Part shown: one piece after another, positions 54,076-61,453 of the stretch
Numbering within the stretch: position 1 is the stretch's first letter
Layout: every line of letters begins with the position of its first letter
The notes under the pieces: generated by a model
What the model was told of the DNA's origin: nothing
The model's database searches: none
What the model saw: the letters and a program-made list of their open reading frames with translations, nothing else
Assembly (NCBI RefSeq): GCF_913062585.1
Contig: NZ_CAJXWX010000012.1
Coordinates: forward strand, 1 to 64,000
DNA from: an uncultured Sphingomonas sp.
GTDB taxonomy: Bacteria > Pseudomonadota > Alphaproteobacteria > Sphingomonadales > Sphingomonadaceae
DNA: 64,000 nt
Reading direction: 5' to 3'
Program-made: the position numbers and the translations under genes

Positions 54076-54705
54076 TCAGCGGACGTCGTTGTTCCAAAAC
54101 GCGTGTGCGTCGAACCGCTCCGGCCTCATCGGTTCGGTGCCGTGTTGGTAACAACCATGGATCATGCCCGTAATATCGGCCGCTTGGGCAGGTGTGAGGT
54201 CGCGACGAAAGGCGATCGCGCAGGTCCGCTCCGGAATGGCGACTTGGTAGTCTGGACCAAGCACATCTTCAAACAGATGAGGCACCAACAGCCGGGATGG
54301 GCCCAGCGCATCCTGATGTAGCATGACCTTGACGAACGGGCGTCCGCGCTCGTCCTCTTTCACGCCTGATGCAGGTTGGCGCATGGTCAGACGCAACAGA
54401 TTTTCAAAGGCGATCGCCCGCCAGTCGGCGCCCGCATCGTCCCACGCCTGCGCTTGGTCCGCCGTGACGTAGAAGAATTGATTCCCTTCAACGCAGTCCG
54501 CCCATGCCATAGCAAAGGGAAGCGTGCCGATCCGAACTATGGGCCCTGGCCATGCCATCTCGAGAAGTTCCAACGGCAGGACGATTGGCATGACGCGAGA
54601 GAGGTCAGCAGTCTTCGGCTTGGCCAGCAAGCCCGCCTCGCCTGGGATTGCGGACGATTGAGTATGAACTTTTCGGTGAAGGTGGCGGAGCAGGCGCGAA
54701 AGCAT
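54076..54705 (-). CDS. DUF1444-like hypothetical protein
   Basis: A protein of up to 209 residues. The C-terminal part DALGPSRLLVPHLFEDVLG and IPERTCAIAFRRDLTPAQAA are reminiscent of DUF1444, including the middle VEGNQFFYVTADQAQAWDDA. Function unknown. The start is uncertain: ATG 54705 gives the longest form; 54591 (MPIVLPLELL) a 171-residue form. Base composition is lower than the neighbours, suggesting acquisition. Confidence 0.55.
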   Translation of the reverse strand: MLSRLLRHLHRKVHTQSSAIPGEAGLLAKPKTADLSRVMPIVLPLELLEMAWPGPIVRIGTLPFAMAWADCVEGNQFFYVTADQAQAWDDAGADWRAIAFENLLRLTMRQPASGVKEDERGRPFVKVMLHQDALGPSRLLVPHLFEDVLGPDYQVAIPERTCAIAFRRDLTPAQAADITGMIHGCYQHGTEPMRPERFDAHAFWNNDVR

Positions 54706-54743
54706 TTCGACTTTATGTTGGAAAAGCCGATGGGCAACAACGG

Positions 54744-56144
54744 TTAAGCCAACAGCGCCGCCGCCGCCAGCTTCAAATCCTCCACGAACCGCGCATATTC
54801 GACCTCTTTCGCCGCCGGATCGGGCAGGCGGAGGAGGTAGCTGGGGTGCACCGTGATGAACGCGGTGCCGCCATCGGGTAGTGTCAGCGCCTTTCCCCGC
54901 TCGCGGCCGATGGTCATCACCTTGCCGAACAGGGACCGGGCCGCCGTGGCGCCCAGCGCGACCGTCACCTGCGGCTGGATCAGCAGGCGTTCCTGCTCGA
55001 CCCACCAGCGGCAGGCCTGGATCTCGCCCGCATTGGGCGAGCTGTGGATGCGGCGCTTGCCGCGCGGCTCGAACTTGAAATGCTTGACCGCGTTGGTGAC
55101 ATAGGCGCGCGCGCGGTCGATCCCGGCCTCGGCGACGGCGCGGTCGAAGACCTGGCCGGCGGGGCCGACAAAGGGGCGGCCTGCCAGATCCTCCTGGTCG
55201 CCGGGCTGCTCGCCGACGAACATCAGGGCGGCGTCGACCGGCCCCTCGCCGAACACCGTCTGCGTCGCAGGCGCGTAGAGCGGGCAGCGGGTGCAGGTCG
55301 TCGCCTCGTCGCGCAGTGCGTTCCATGCCGCCTGCGCATTGCCGCCGCGCCCCGTGCGCACATCCGTTCTGGCGGTGTCGATCATGCCCGTCTCCCGCGC
55401 CTGCGCGCCTGCGATCAGTTGGGAGACCAACGCGGTTTCCGGCATGTTTTTCCAGTATTTGCGCGGCATCTCCTTCAGCATCGCGCCGATCTTCACGCGG
55501 GCGGGGTTGAAGATGCTGGCATAATAGGTCTTCCACACCGCCTCGGTCGGATCGCCTTCCGGCGCATCGGCCTTGGTTGCACCTGGGCCTTCGGACAGGG
55601 TCTTGCCGTCCCAATGCAGCGACACCTCGGGCGTCAGGATCGACCAGCGCATCGTGGTGAAGCGGTTGACGAAAAAGGCCGCATTGGCACGCACGATATG
55701 ATGTTCGGGCTCGAACCAGGCGACATAGCGGGGGCCGTCATCGTCCTCGGTCTCGCGGAAGCGGAGAAAGGCGCGCATCTTGTGGATGTCGCGCCGCACC
55801 GCCTTGGCGAGCCGATCGAGGCGACGGATCAGCGGATCGGCTTGGTCCTCGATCAACCGGGGCTGGAGGCCAAGCCGGTCGAGCGCGGTGTGGAGCAGTG
55901 CGAAGCGTTTCGGGTCGTTCGACAGGATGACGCTGCGTGCAAGGTCGAGAAAGGCGCGGGATACTTTGAAGCCCGAGCTGGTCGCCACCGGGCGGTCGTC
56001 GGCGATGGTGCCGAACAGGTCGGCAGCCTGCTCGCCGACCTGCCACACGACCTGATCGGGCGGGACGCCGTCTGCGACCAGCCCGCGTGCGGCGTCCCGC
56101 CATGCGTCGAAATCGTCGGGGGCGGAGAGGGTTATGATGCGCAT
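54744..56144 (-). CDS. udgX: DUF4130-UdgX fusion, uracil-DNA cross-linking glycosylase
   Basis: A 466-residue two-domain protein. Residues 1 to about 215 are the DUF4130 (TIGR03915-type) domain, ending in YYASIFNPARVKIGAMLKEM. Residues about 260-466 are a UDG with an iron-sulfur type CTRCPLY, motif GEQPGDQED, the HPSYLLR motif, and the insertion KRRIH at 363-367. That KRRIH loop with His367 defines UdgX, which removes uracil and stays covalently bound to the abasic DNA through the histidine. It lies close to a radical SAM protein of the family named as linked to UDG. Probable DNA-repair or modification role. Confidence 0.93.
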   Translation of the reverse strand: MRIITLSAPDDFDAWRDAARGLVADGVPPDQVVWQVGEQAADLFGTIADDRPVATSSGFKVSRAFLDLARSVILSNDPKRFALLHTALDRLGLQPRLIEDQADPLIRRLDRLAKAVRRDIHKMRAFLRFRETEDDDGPRYVAWFEPEHHIVRANAAFFVNRFTTMRWSILTPEVSLHWDGKTLSEGPGATKADAPEGDPTEAVWKTYYASIFNPARVKIGAMLKEMPRKYWKNMPETALVSQLIAGAQARETGMIDTARTDVRTGRGGNAQAAWNALRDEATTCTRCPLYAPATQTVFGEGPVDAALMFVGEQPGDQEDLAGRPFVGPAGQVFDRAVAEAGIDRARAYVTNAVKHFKFEPRGKRRIHSSPNAGEIQACRWWVEQERLLIQPQVTVALGATAARSLFGKVMTIGRERGKALTLPDGGTAFITVHPSYLLRLPDPAAKEVEYARFVEDLKLAAAALLA

Positions 56145-56152
56145 ACCCCCTC

Positions 56153-56292
56153 ATTCCTCCCCTGCAAGGGGAGGGGTACCATGCATAGCATGGTGGAGGG
56201 GTGTCCCCGGCCGCGAGGGCGGTTTCGCTCGCGACCGGTGACACCCCTCCGTCAGGGCTTCGCCCTGCCACCTCCCCTTGTAGGGCAGGGAT
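56153..56292. repeat. Type A palindromic element, right end decayed
   Basis: Left half ATTCCTCCCC-tgcaag-GGGAGGGGTACC with hairpin ACCATGC-ata-GCATGGT and GGAGGGGTGTC; right half ACACCCCTCC, CAGGGC-TTC-GCCCTG, CTCCCCTTGTAGGGCAGGGA, where the last arm has lost pairing. It separates udgX from the hemerythrin gene. Confidence 0.88.
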
Positions 56293-56308
56293 AGCTTACG
56301 CCCGAAGA

Positions 56309-56794
56309 TCAATCGCGCTCGTCTCCGCCGGGCGGGTTGGCCTTGGCCTCCTTTTCCTCGATCGGCTTGCGCTCTTCATAGATGGCCGCCAGCTTTTCCT
56401 CGGTCGCGTCGTCGAGTTCCTTCTCGGCGGCGGGGAACATCTCTTCCTCTTCCTCGTCGATATGATGCTCATAGCGATGGCGCATGTGGAAGAATTTGGA
56501 TTCCCACTCGTCCGATGCGAAATCGAGGTCCATCATCTCGCCGAGCAGATCGTCGATCTCCTTATGCTCCGACACCGAATGGCGGGCATCGTCGCGCAGG
56601 TCCGGTTCGGCGAGCATCGTGGCGTAGAGCGATTCTTCTTCGGCGGCGGCATGGCTCTGGATCTCGATGCGGAATGCCTCGAACAGCTTCTTGCGCTTGG
56701 CGCCATCGCCCTTCAGCTCGGCAAGCTCCTTCAGCATCACGCGCTGCTTGTCGTGATCCCGCTTCAGATCGGCATAGATGTCGGCGGTGGCCAT
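56309..56794 (-). CDS. Hemerythrin-domain protein
   Basis: A 161-residue HHE-domain protein. Expected di-iron ligands are seen in RDHDKQR (His14), IQSHAAAEEESLY, VSEHKEIDD and RHRYEHHIDEEEEEMFP. The C-terminus is Lys/Glu/Pro-rich. ATG 56794 follows AAGGAGACG. Family members sense or scavenge oxygen or nitric oxide. It lies between the two repair-type genes on the same strand, which is unusual. Confidence 0.9.
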   Translation of the reverse strand: MATADIYADLKRDHDKQRVMLKELAELKGDGAKRKKLFEAFRIEIQSHAAAEEESLYATMLAEPDLRDDARHSVSEHKEIDDLLGEMMDLDFASDEWESKFFHMRHRYEHHIDEEEEEMFPAAEKELDDATEEKLAAIYEERKPIEEKEAKANPPGGDERD

Positions 56795-56860
56795 GATCGT
56801 CTCCTTCGTGGGGTCCAACGGCGCAACATGACGCCCGTTTCACCCGCGAATCACTCTCAC

Positions 56861-58105
56861 TCAGCCAAAGAGTTCGAGCTGTTTGCCTTTTGGCTGGACC
56901 AGCGGCTTCAGGTCGGCCCGCTCCGCCAAGGCCACCGGCCGCCAGTCCTCGGCGATCAGGAAGGGGCGCAGCTTGGTGATCGAGACGGTCAGCCGCCCGA
57001 CATCCTCCAGCCGCAGCTTGCGCCATTTGCGGGTGGCGATGATCCGGTCCACCGCCTTCACCCCCAGCCCCGGTACGCGCAGCAGCATCTCGCGCGGCGC
57101 GCGGTTCACGTCGACCGGGAAATGCTGGCGGAATTTCAATGCCCAGGCGAGCTTGGGGTCGATGTCGAGCGGCAGCATCCCCGTCGCCTCGTCCGCCGCC
57201 GCCGCCACTTCGTTCGGGCGATAGTCGTAGAAGCGCATCAGCCAGTCGGACTGGTATAGCCGGTGCTCCCGCATCAGCGGCGGGCGTTGCAGCGGCAGGA
57301 CGGCCGACGCATCGGGGATCGGGCTGAACGCCGAATAATAGACGCGGCGCAAGGAGAACCGGTCGTACAGCGCCGCCGCGCGCCCGACGATGTCGCGGTC
57401 GGTCGCGGCATCGGCGCCGACGATCATCTGGGTCGACTGGCCGGCGGGCGCGAAGCCGGGGGCGGACTTGTACTTCTTCGCCGCGTCCGTCCGATCCTCG
57501 ATGGCGGTCTTCACATCGGCCATCGCGCCTTCGATCCGGGCCGCATCCTTTTCGGGCGCGAGCCGCCGCAGGCCGCCGACCGTGGGCAGCTCGACATTGA
57601 TCGACACGCGGTCGGCATGGACCCCGGCCAGACGCACCAGCTCGGGATCGGCATCGGGGATGGTCTTCAGATGGATATAACCGCGAAAGCCGTGATCCTC
57701 GCGCAGGGACCGCGCGACCTCGACGATCTGCTCCATCGTATAGTTGGAGGACTTGATGATGCCGGAGGAGAGGAACAGCCCCTCGATATAATTGCGCCGA
57801 TAGAAGGCCAGCGTCAGGTTCACCACCTCCTGCGCGGTGAAGCGCGCGCGGCGGACGTTCGACGACTTGCGGTTGATGCAATAATGGCAGTCGAAGATGC
57901 AGCTATTGGTCAGCAGGATCTTCAACAGCGAGATGCAGCGACCGTCCGGCGCATAAGCGTGGCAGATGCCCATGCCCTCGGTCGAGCCGATCCCCTTGCC
58001 GTCGCGGCTGTTGCGTTTCGACGTGCCCGAAGAGGCGCAGGAGGCGTCATATTTCGCCGCATCCGCCAGGATCGCGAGCTTCTCACGGGTATCGAGTTGC
58101 GCCAT
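56861..58105 (-). CDS. Radical SAM protein linked to UDG (TIGR03916-type)
   Basis: A 414-residue radical SAM enzyme. The cluster motif CIFDCHYC is at 69-76 (Cys69, Cys73, Cys76), preceded by CASSGTSKRNS and a conserved Cys at 48. The C-terminus carries a helix-hairpin-helix DNA-binding segment (LLRVPGLGVKAVDRIIATRK). This family is named for its link to UDG/DUF4130 genes and is annotated as putative DNA modification or repair. No substrate is known. The start MAQLDTREKL lies three bases after a LexA-type box and has no clear ribosome site, so it may be leaderless. Confidence 0.9.
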   Translation of the reverse strand: MAQLDTREKLAILADAAKYDASCASSGTSKRNSRDGKGIGSTEGMGICHAYAPDGRCISLLKILLTNSCIFDCHYCINRKSSNVRRARFTAQEVVNLTLAFYRRNYIEGLFLSSGIIKSSNYTMEQIVEVARSLREDHGFRGYIHLKTIPDADPELVRLAGVHADRVSINVELPTVGGLRRLAPEKDAARIEGAMADVKTAIEDRTDAAKKYKSAPGFAPAGQSTQMIVGADAATDRDIVGRAAALYDRFSLRRVYYSAFSPIPDASAVLPLQRPPLMREHRLYQSDWLMRFYDYRPNEVAAAADEATGMLPLDIDPKLAWALKFRQHFPVDVNRAPREMLLRVPGLGVKAVDRIIATRKWRKLRLEDVGRLTVSITKLRPFLIAEDWRPVALAERADLKPLVQPKGKQLELFG

Positions 58106-58107
58106 TT

Positions 58108-58122
58108 GTTCGATATACGTTC
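58108..58122. promoter_or_regulatory. LexA-type SOS box (GTTC-N7-GTTC)
   Basis: GTTC (58108-58111), seven bases GATATAC and GTTC (58119-58122) match the alphaproteobacterial LexA consensus exactly. It ends three bases before the radical SAM ATG. The position overlaps the expected ribosome-site region, so a leaderless or promoter-overlapping control is implied. Confidence 0.75.
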
Positions 58123-58221
58123 TTTGATTTCGGCTCTCAAGAGGAACCGGTAGAGAGAGACATAGAGAATGGCACTGGCGGGATAAACCGAGACAAAATG
58201 AGACAAAGCGAGATAGGCCGT

Positions 58222-58554
58222 TCACGTGGCGGGCTGTTCGCGAAACCATTCGGTCGGGATGCCCATGCGCCGCGCCGCCGCCGCCAAACGTGCTAATGCC
58301 GCGTCCGCGATCTTCGCAAAGTCCGTCATGGCGAGGCGCTTTACCTGTGGCACCGTGAGGCCGCTCAACGTCGCAACCAGTTGCAAGCCGAGCGTTGCCG
58401 GTTGGTGACGGAAACGGTCGAGCAACAGGATATCGCCCGGTTCCAGTCCGCGTAGCGAGATGTCGACAATCTGCTTTTCACGCTTCGGGCCATGCGCGCC
58501 ACTCAGGACGATCGTGACAGGTTCTGAGAGGGTGAAAAGAAGCTGCTGAGACAC
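58222..58554 (-). CDS. Phage tail assembly protein E paralogue, second copy
   Basis: A 110-residue protein similar along its length to the tail chaperone at 60341-60643 (compare SLRGLEPGDILLLDRFR with TLRRAIGSDLKLIDRFR, and LQLVATLSGLTVPQVKRL with LNMIAKLSGIDLYVVEKF). It lies after the tape-measure gene where no second G-type gene is expected and has no downstream T-type frame. Probably a decayed duplicate or a regulator of tail length. Confidence 0.75.
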   Translation of the reverse strand: MSQQLLFTLSEPVTIVLSGAHGPKREKQIVDISLRGLEPGDILLLDRFRHQPATLGLQLVATLSGLTVPQVKRLAMTDFAKIADAALARLAAAARRMGIPTEWFREQPAT

Positions 58555-58587
58555 GTCTTAGAACCTTCTGGAAATAGACCGAACGAT

Positions 58588-58625
58588 GGGCGGGGCCGGT
58601 GGAGGAGAAAGCCACCGACCCCGCC
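58588..58625 (-). terminator. Long phage hairpin after tape-measure gene
   Basis: GGCGGGG + CGGTGG pair with CCACCG + CCCCGCC, with one C/A mismatch and a 9-base loop. On the minus strand it follows the tape-measure gene; only scattered T residues come after it, so it may be a terminator or an RNA structure between the tape-measure and the second tail gene. Confidence 0.55.
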
Positions 58626-58710
58626 GTATCGTCCTTCGTTCCCCGAACCGACCCGAATGGATAATCATCGGTCGAGGTGACGTTGAGCGGCTTGCACCGC
58701 CAGGACGAAA

Positions 58711-60237
58711 CTATGCCGCGCCTCCCATGGCAGGACCGCGCGAGACGGAACGGGACACGCTTGCTGTGACGTGACCGGGTGTGCTGATTTTCTGAACCTG
58801 CGCACCCTTGGCACCGTCACCCTTCAAATGGATATCGACCTGCATCCGCGCCGGTTTCATCAGCGGGCTCGAAGCACTGGGGGCGTTCTGCAATGCACGT
58901 TCCCAGACGCCACGACGATTGGGGATAGCCGGTCGCGGCTTTGCCGGTTGCGGGGCAGGCGTAGACTTTGACGGACCACTCATCATCGCGTCGAACGGGT
59001 CCCAAGTCAGCGCGGACCAAATCTTGCTTTCGATGCTGTTGCCGGTGTTATCGAAGCCCGCTCGCTTATCGATGCCAGCGCCGATACGGTTCAATTCGCC
59101 CCAAGCCTTCGTCGCTTTGCCGATCCATTCGACCGTGGTGACAAGAGCGCTTGTGATGGAACCGACACCATCGGCAACGGCCTTCCAATCGACCTCCCGA
59201 ACAAAGCGATCGGCGCGGTCGAAAAGCTTGGTCATTTCGTCCGAGGCGCGCTGTGCCCATGCGTCCAGCTTGCCTTCCTTTTCCAGACGATCAGCCCAGT
59301 CCAAGACTTCCTGCAACCGGCCTTTGACGCGATCAAAAATGCCCTTGTTGGCGACGGAAACCTCAAAGTTCGTCACCTTGTCCGTCAGGTTGCTCCATAT
59401 ACCCAGCAGCGTTTTGGACTGCCGCGCCATGCCGCCACCGCTGGACTCACGGAATATCCCCAGCAAAGTATCCCGGATTTTGGTCGCGTCCTTGGCGACC
59501 GATTTGGAAACCTGCTTGCCGTTGCGGTCGAAATATTGAAGCGCGACCTTGCTGCCATGGGTCGAACCCACGATGCCCAGGTCAAGCAACCGCTCCCACT
59601 GAGCGCGCATGGCGTCGCCAACCGCCAAGGCCACGTCCTCAAAGCTGCGACCAACGGATGACGCCTTATCGCCGATATCGGTCATCGCGCCATTGAACGG
59701 ATCGATGCCCTGATTCTTGGCGGTAATGAACGCCGTCATGACCTCGCCAATTTCGTAAGGCGTATCGGCCGCGAACTTTTGGATAAACCGGATAGCGTCC
59801 TGCGCCGCTTTGGCGGAATGCAGCGCGGTTTCCAACTGCACGCGGTATTGCTCGAACTGAGCGCCGTTGCTGATGACGCCGCGCGCGAACATGCCCGTCG
59901 CAGCAACGCCGCCAGCGGCCAACAGACCAGCGCCGCCGATCGCGAAGCGCCCCGCTCGTAATGCAACCGCATCGATCGCGCGGCTTGCGTGACTTGCGCC
60001 CCGCTCGATGCCGGTCAGCCCTGCACGCGCGAACCGGGTGGCGGCGGCATTTGCTCGCGTGAGTATCGACGGAAGGCGACCCGCTACACGGTCGAGTTGC
60101 GTGCTTTGGCTCCGCGCCCGCATCGATTGCGATGCCAGCCCACCCAAACCAGAGGTCAGCCGCTGCGTAGACTGCTGAGCGCGACGAGCTGGCGCGCTCC
60201 ATCGGTCCACAGCCTCCAAGATCAGCGACAGTTTCAC
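58711..60237 (-). CDS. Phage tail tape-measure protein
   Basis: A 508-residue protein of the phage tape-measure type: N-terminal LSLILEAVDRWSAPARRAQQ, an Ala/Gly hydrophobic stretch (RFAIGGAGLLAAGGVAATGM), then helical regions and a Pro-rich tail. GTG 60237 is preferred to ATG 60270 because GTG overlaps the stop of the -1 frame of the preceding chaperone (GTGA) and the family begins at KLSLILE. It determines tail length during assembly. The moderate length indicates a short tail or an internal loss. Confidence 0.85.
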   Translation of the reverse strand: MKLSLILEAVDRWSAPARRAQQSTQRLTSGLGGLASQSMRARSQSTQLDRVAGRLPSILTRANAAATRFARAGLTGIERGASHASRAIDAVALRAGRFAIGGAGLLAAGGVAATGMFARGVISNGAQFEQYRVQLETALHSAKAAQDAIRFIQKFAADTPYEIGEVMTAFITAKNQGIDPFNGAMTDIGDKASSVGRSFEDVALAVGDAMRAQWERLLDLGIVGSTHGSKVALQYFDRNGKQVSKSVAKDATKIRDTLLGIFRESSGGGMARQSKTLLGIWSNLTDKVTNFEVSVANKGIFDRVKGRLQEVLDWADRLEKEGKLDAWAQRASDEMTKLFDRADRFVREVDWKAVADGVGSITSALVTTVEWIGKATKAWGELNRIGAGIDKRAGFDNTGNSIESKIWSALTWDPFDAMMSGPSKSTPAPQPAKPRPAIPNRRGVWERALQNAPSASSPLMKPARMQVDIHLKGDGAKGAQVQKISTPGHVTASVSRSVSRGPAMGGAA

Positions 60238-60643
60238 GCTTCGATTACCTCCGGCCTTTGATCGAGCCACATTTCCACGTCAGACCATTCGAGCGCCATG
60301 AGTTCAGCCGGGGACCAGCGGAAGGCGCGTGCGAGTTCGCCTAGGCAGTCGCGCCAATTGATTGGCCATTCGGTGACGATGCCATGGCCAAGTCCCCCAA
60401 AGGGCCGATATCCTCCGCGTCGAACTTCTCGACGACATAGAGGTCGATACCTGAAAGCTTTGCGATCATGTTCAGCGTCAACTCAATCGGCTTGTCACGG
60501 AACCGATCGATCAGCTTGAGGTCACTCCCGATCGCGCGACGAAGCGTAACTTCGGTAATTCTGTCGTCTTGCTGGAGCCCCACCAACGCCGCGCCTTTGG
60601 CGTCGAGTGTAAGGGGATGGAGGAGGGTATAGGGCTGGCTCAT
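60234..60643 (-). CDS. Phage tail assembly chaperone with -1 frameshift extension
   Basis: The 0-frame product (ends at TAG 60341) is a 100-residue tail protein E: ITEVTLRRAIGSDLKLIDRF and LNMIAKLSGIDLYVVEKFDA. At 60394-60404 the RNA reads C CCU UUG GGG G, a slippery stretch; slipping by -1 opens a frame that continues about 54 codons (GELARAFRWSPAELMALEWS...) to TGA 60234-60236. The extension has the residue character of T-type chaperone segments, and its stop overlaps the tape-measure GTG. This parallels lambda G and G-T. The main product and the fusion of about 136 residues should both be made. Confidence 0.8.
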
Positions 60644-61224
60644 ACTGCTTTCTCCGCTTCGTTAAGTTGACCGGCGGCGATCAATTCCCGCCGGATTTTC
60701 CAGATTCGTGATTTGGACACCTTCACCGCTGCGGCGATGTTCGAGACGGGAGCGCCTTCTTGCAGGCGCTGTAAAACCGATGCCTGGAGTGATGCCCGAT
60801 TGGCCCCGGCCCGCTTTTGTACCTTCTCAGGCAGTTCCCCGTTTTCCTTTAAGGATCGCCTGATGAGGTAAACTGTCCGCTCAGTGCACCCGAGCCGCCG
60901 CGCTGTCGCCACGACCGCCACCCCTCGAAGCGCATCTGAAAGGATGACCTCTCGACGGCCTCTCCAGCCGGACGATGGGCAGAGAGGGAGTTGAACGACG
61001 ACACCCCCCAATTCACCGGCCACGGCCTTTGCCCTGTCATGGCCGATTGCTTCACTGAGAGGGTGATCCGGTCGAGGGTGGATCGGGATGTAGATGGAGC
61101 GTCCACCAAAGCGCGCCCACGCGCTATCACGGCACTCAGCCCCGAACAGTCTTTCGGTGACTTCCAGAAGGTCCAGCCGACCGTCCCAGTAATCGTCAAT
61201 CGCGTCATCCATGCCACCGCTCAT
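60640..61224 (-). CDS. Mor-like phage regulator with two HTH motifs
   Basis: A 194-residue protein. The middle IYIPIHPRPDHPLSEAIG resembles the beta part of Mu Mor/C activators, followed by an HTH (VVATARRLGCTERTVYLIRR) and a second HTH (VSNIAAAVKVSKSRIWKIRR). In Mu the Mor gene lies far upstream of the tail genes and turns on the late operon. Here it overlaps the chaperone start by four bases, so its gene is embedded in the structural operon. It may instead be a DNA-binding structural or packaging component. Confidence 0.7.
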   Translation of the reverse strand: MSGGMDDAIDDYWDGRLDLLEVTERLFGAECRDSAWARFGGRSIYIPIHPRPDHPLSEAIGHDRAKAVAGELGGVVVQLPLCPSSGWRGRREVILSDALRGVAVVATARRLGCTERTVYLIRRSLKENGELPEKVQKRAGANRASLQASVLQRLQEGAPVSNIAAAVKVSKSRIWKIRRELIAAGQLNEAEKAV

Positions 61225-61234
61225 CAGAACTATT

Positions 61235-61453
61235 TCAGGCGGAATGCACTGTATCGGCGCTGTCGATATACATGACGCACGTCAGGCGACTGTATGAAAG
61301 GGCGGGAAGGTATCGCCACACACCGGCGCCCACTGCCCGTCTATTGAGAACGACGTCGCCGGGGTCTATGTAGACCAGGCGTTGCGCGCCGTTTCGGGCG
61401 TTCGGTCTAGGCCTCGTGCATAAGACAGCGCAACCGCTTTTCGCTGTGCTCAT
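61235..61453 (-). CDS. Small phage ORF, unknown
   Basis: A 72-residue frame whose ATG overlaps the head-protein stop by four bases, as with other gene junctions here. No motif recognised. It ends 10 bases before the Mor-like gene. The overlap is the only support. Confidence 0.4.
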   Translation of the reverse strand: MSTAKSGCAVLCTRPRPNARNGAQRLVYIDPGDVVLNRRAVGAGVWRYLPALSYSRLTCVMYIDSADTVHSA

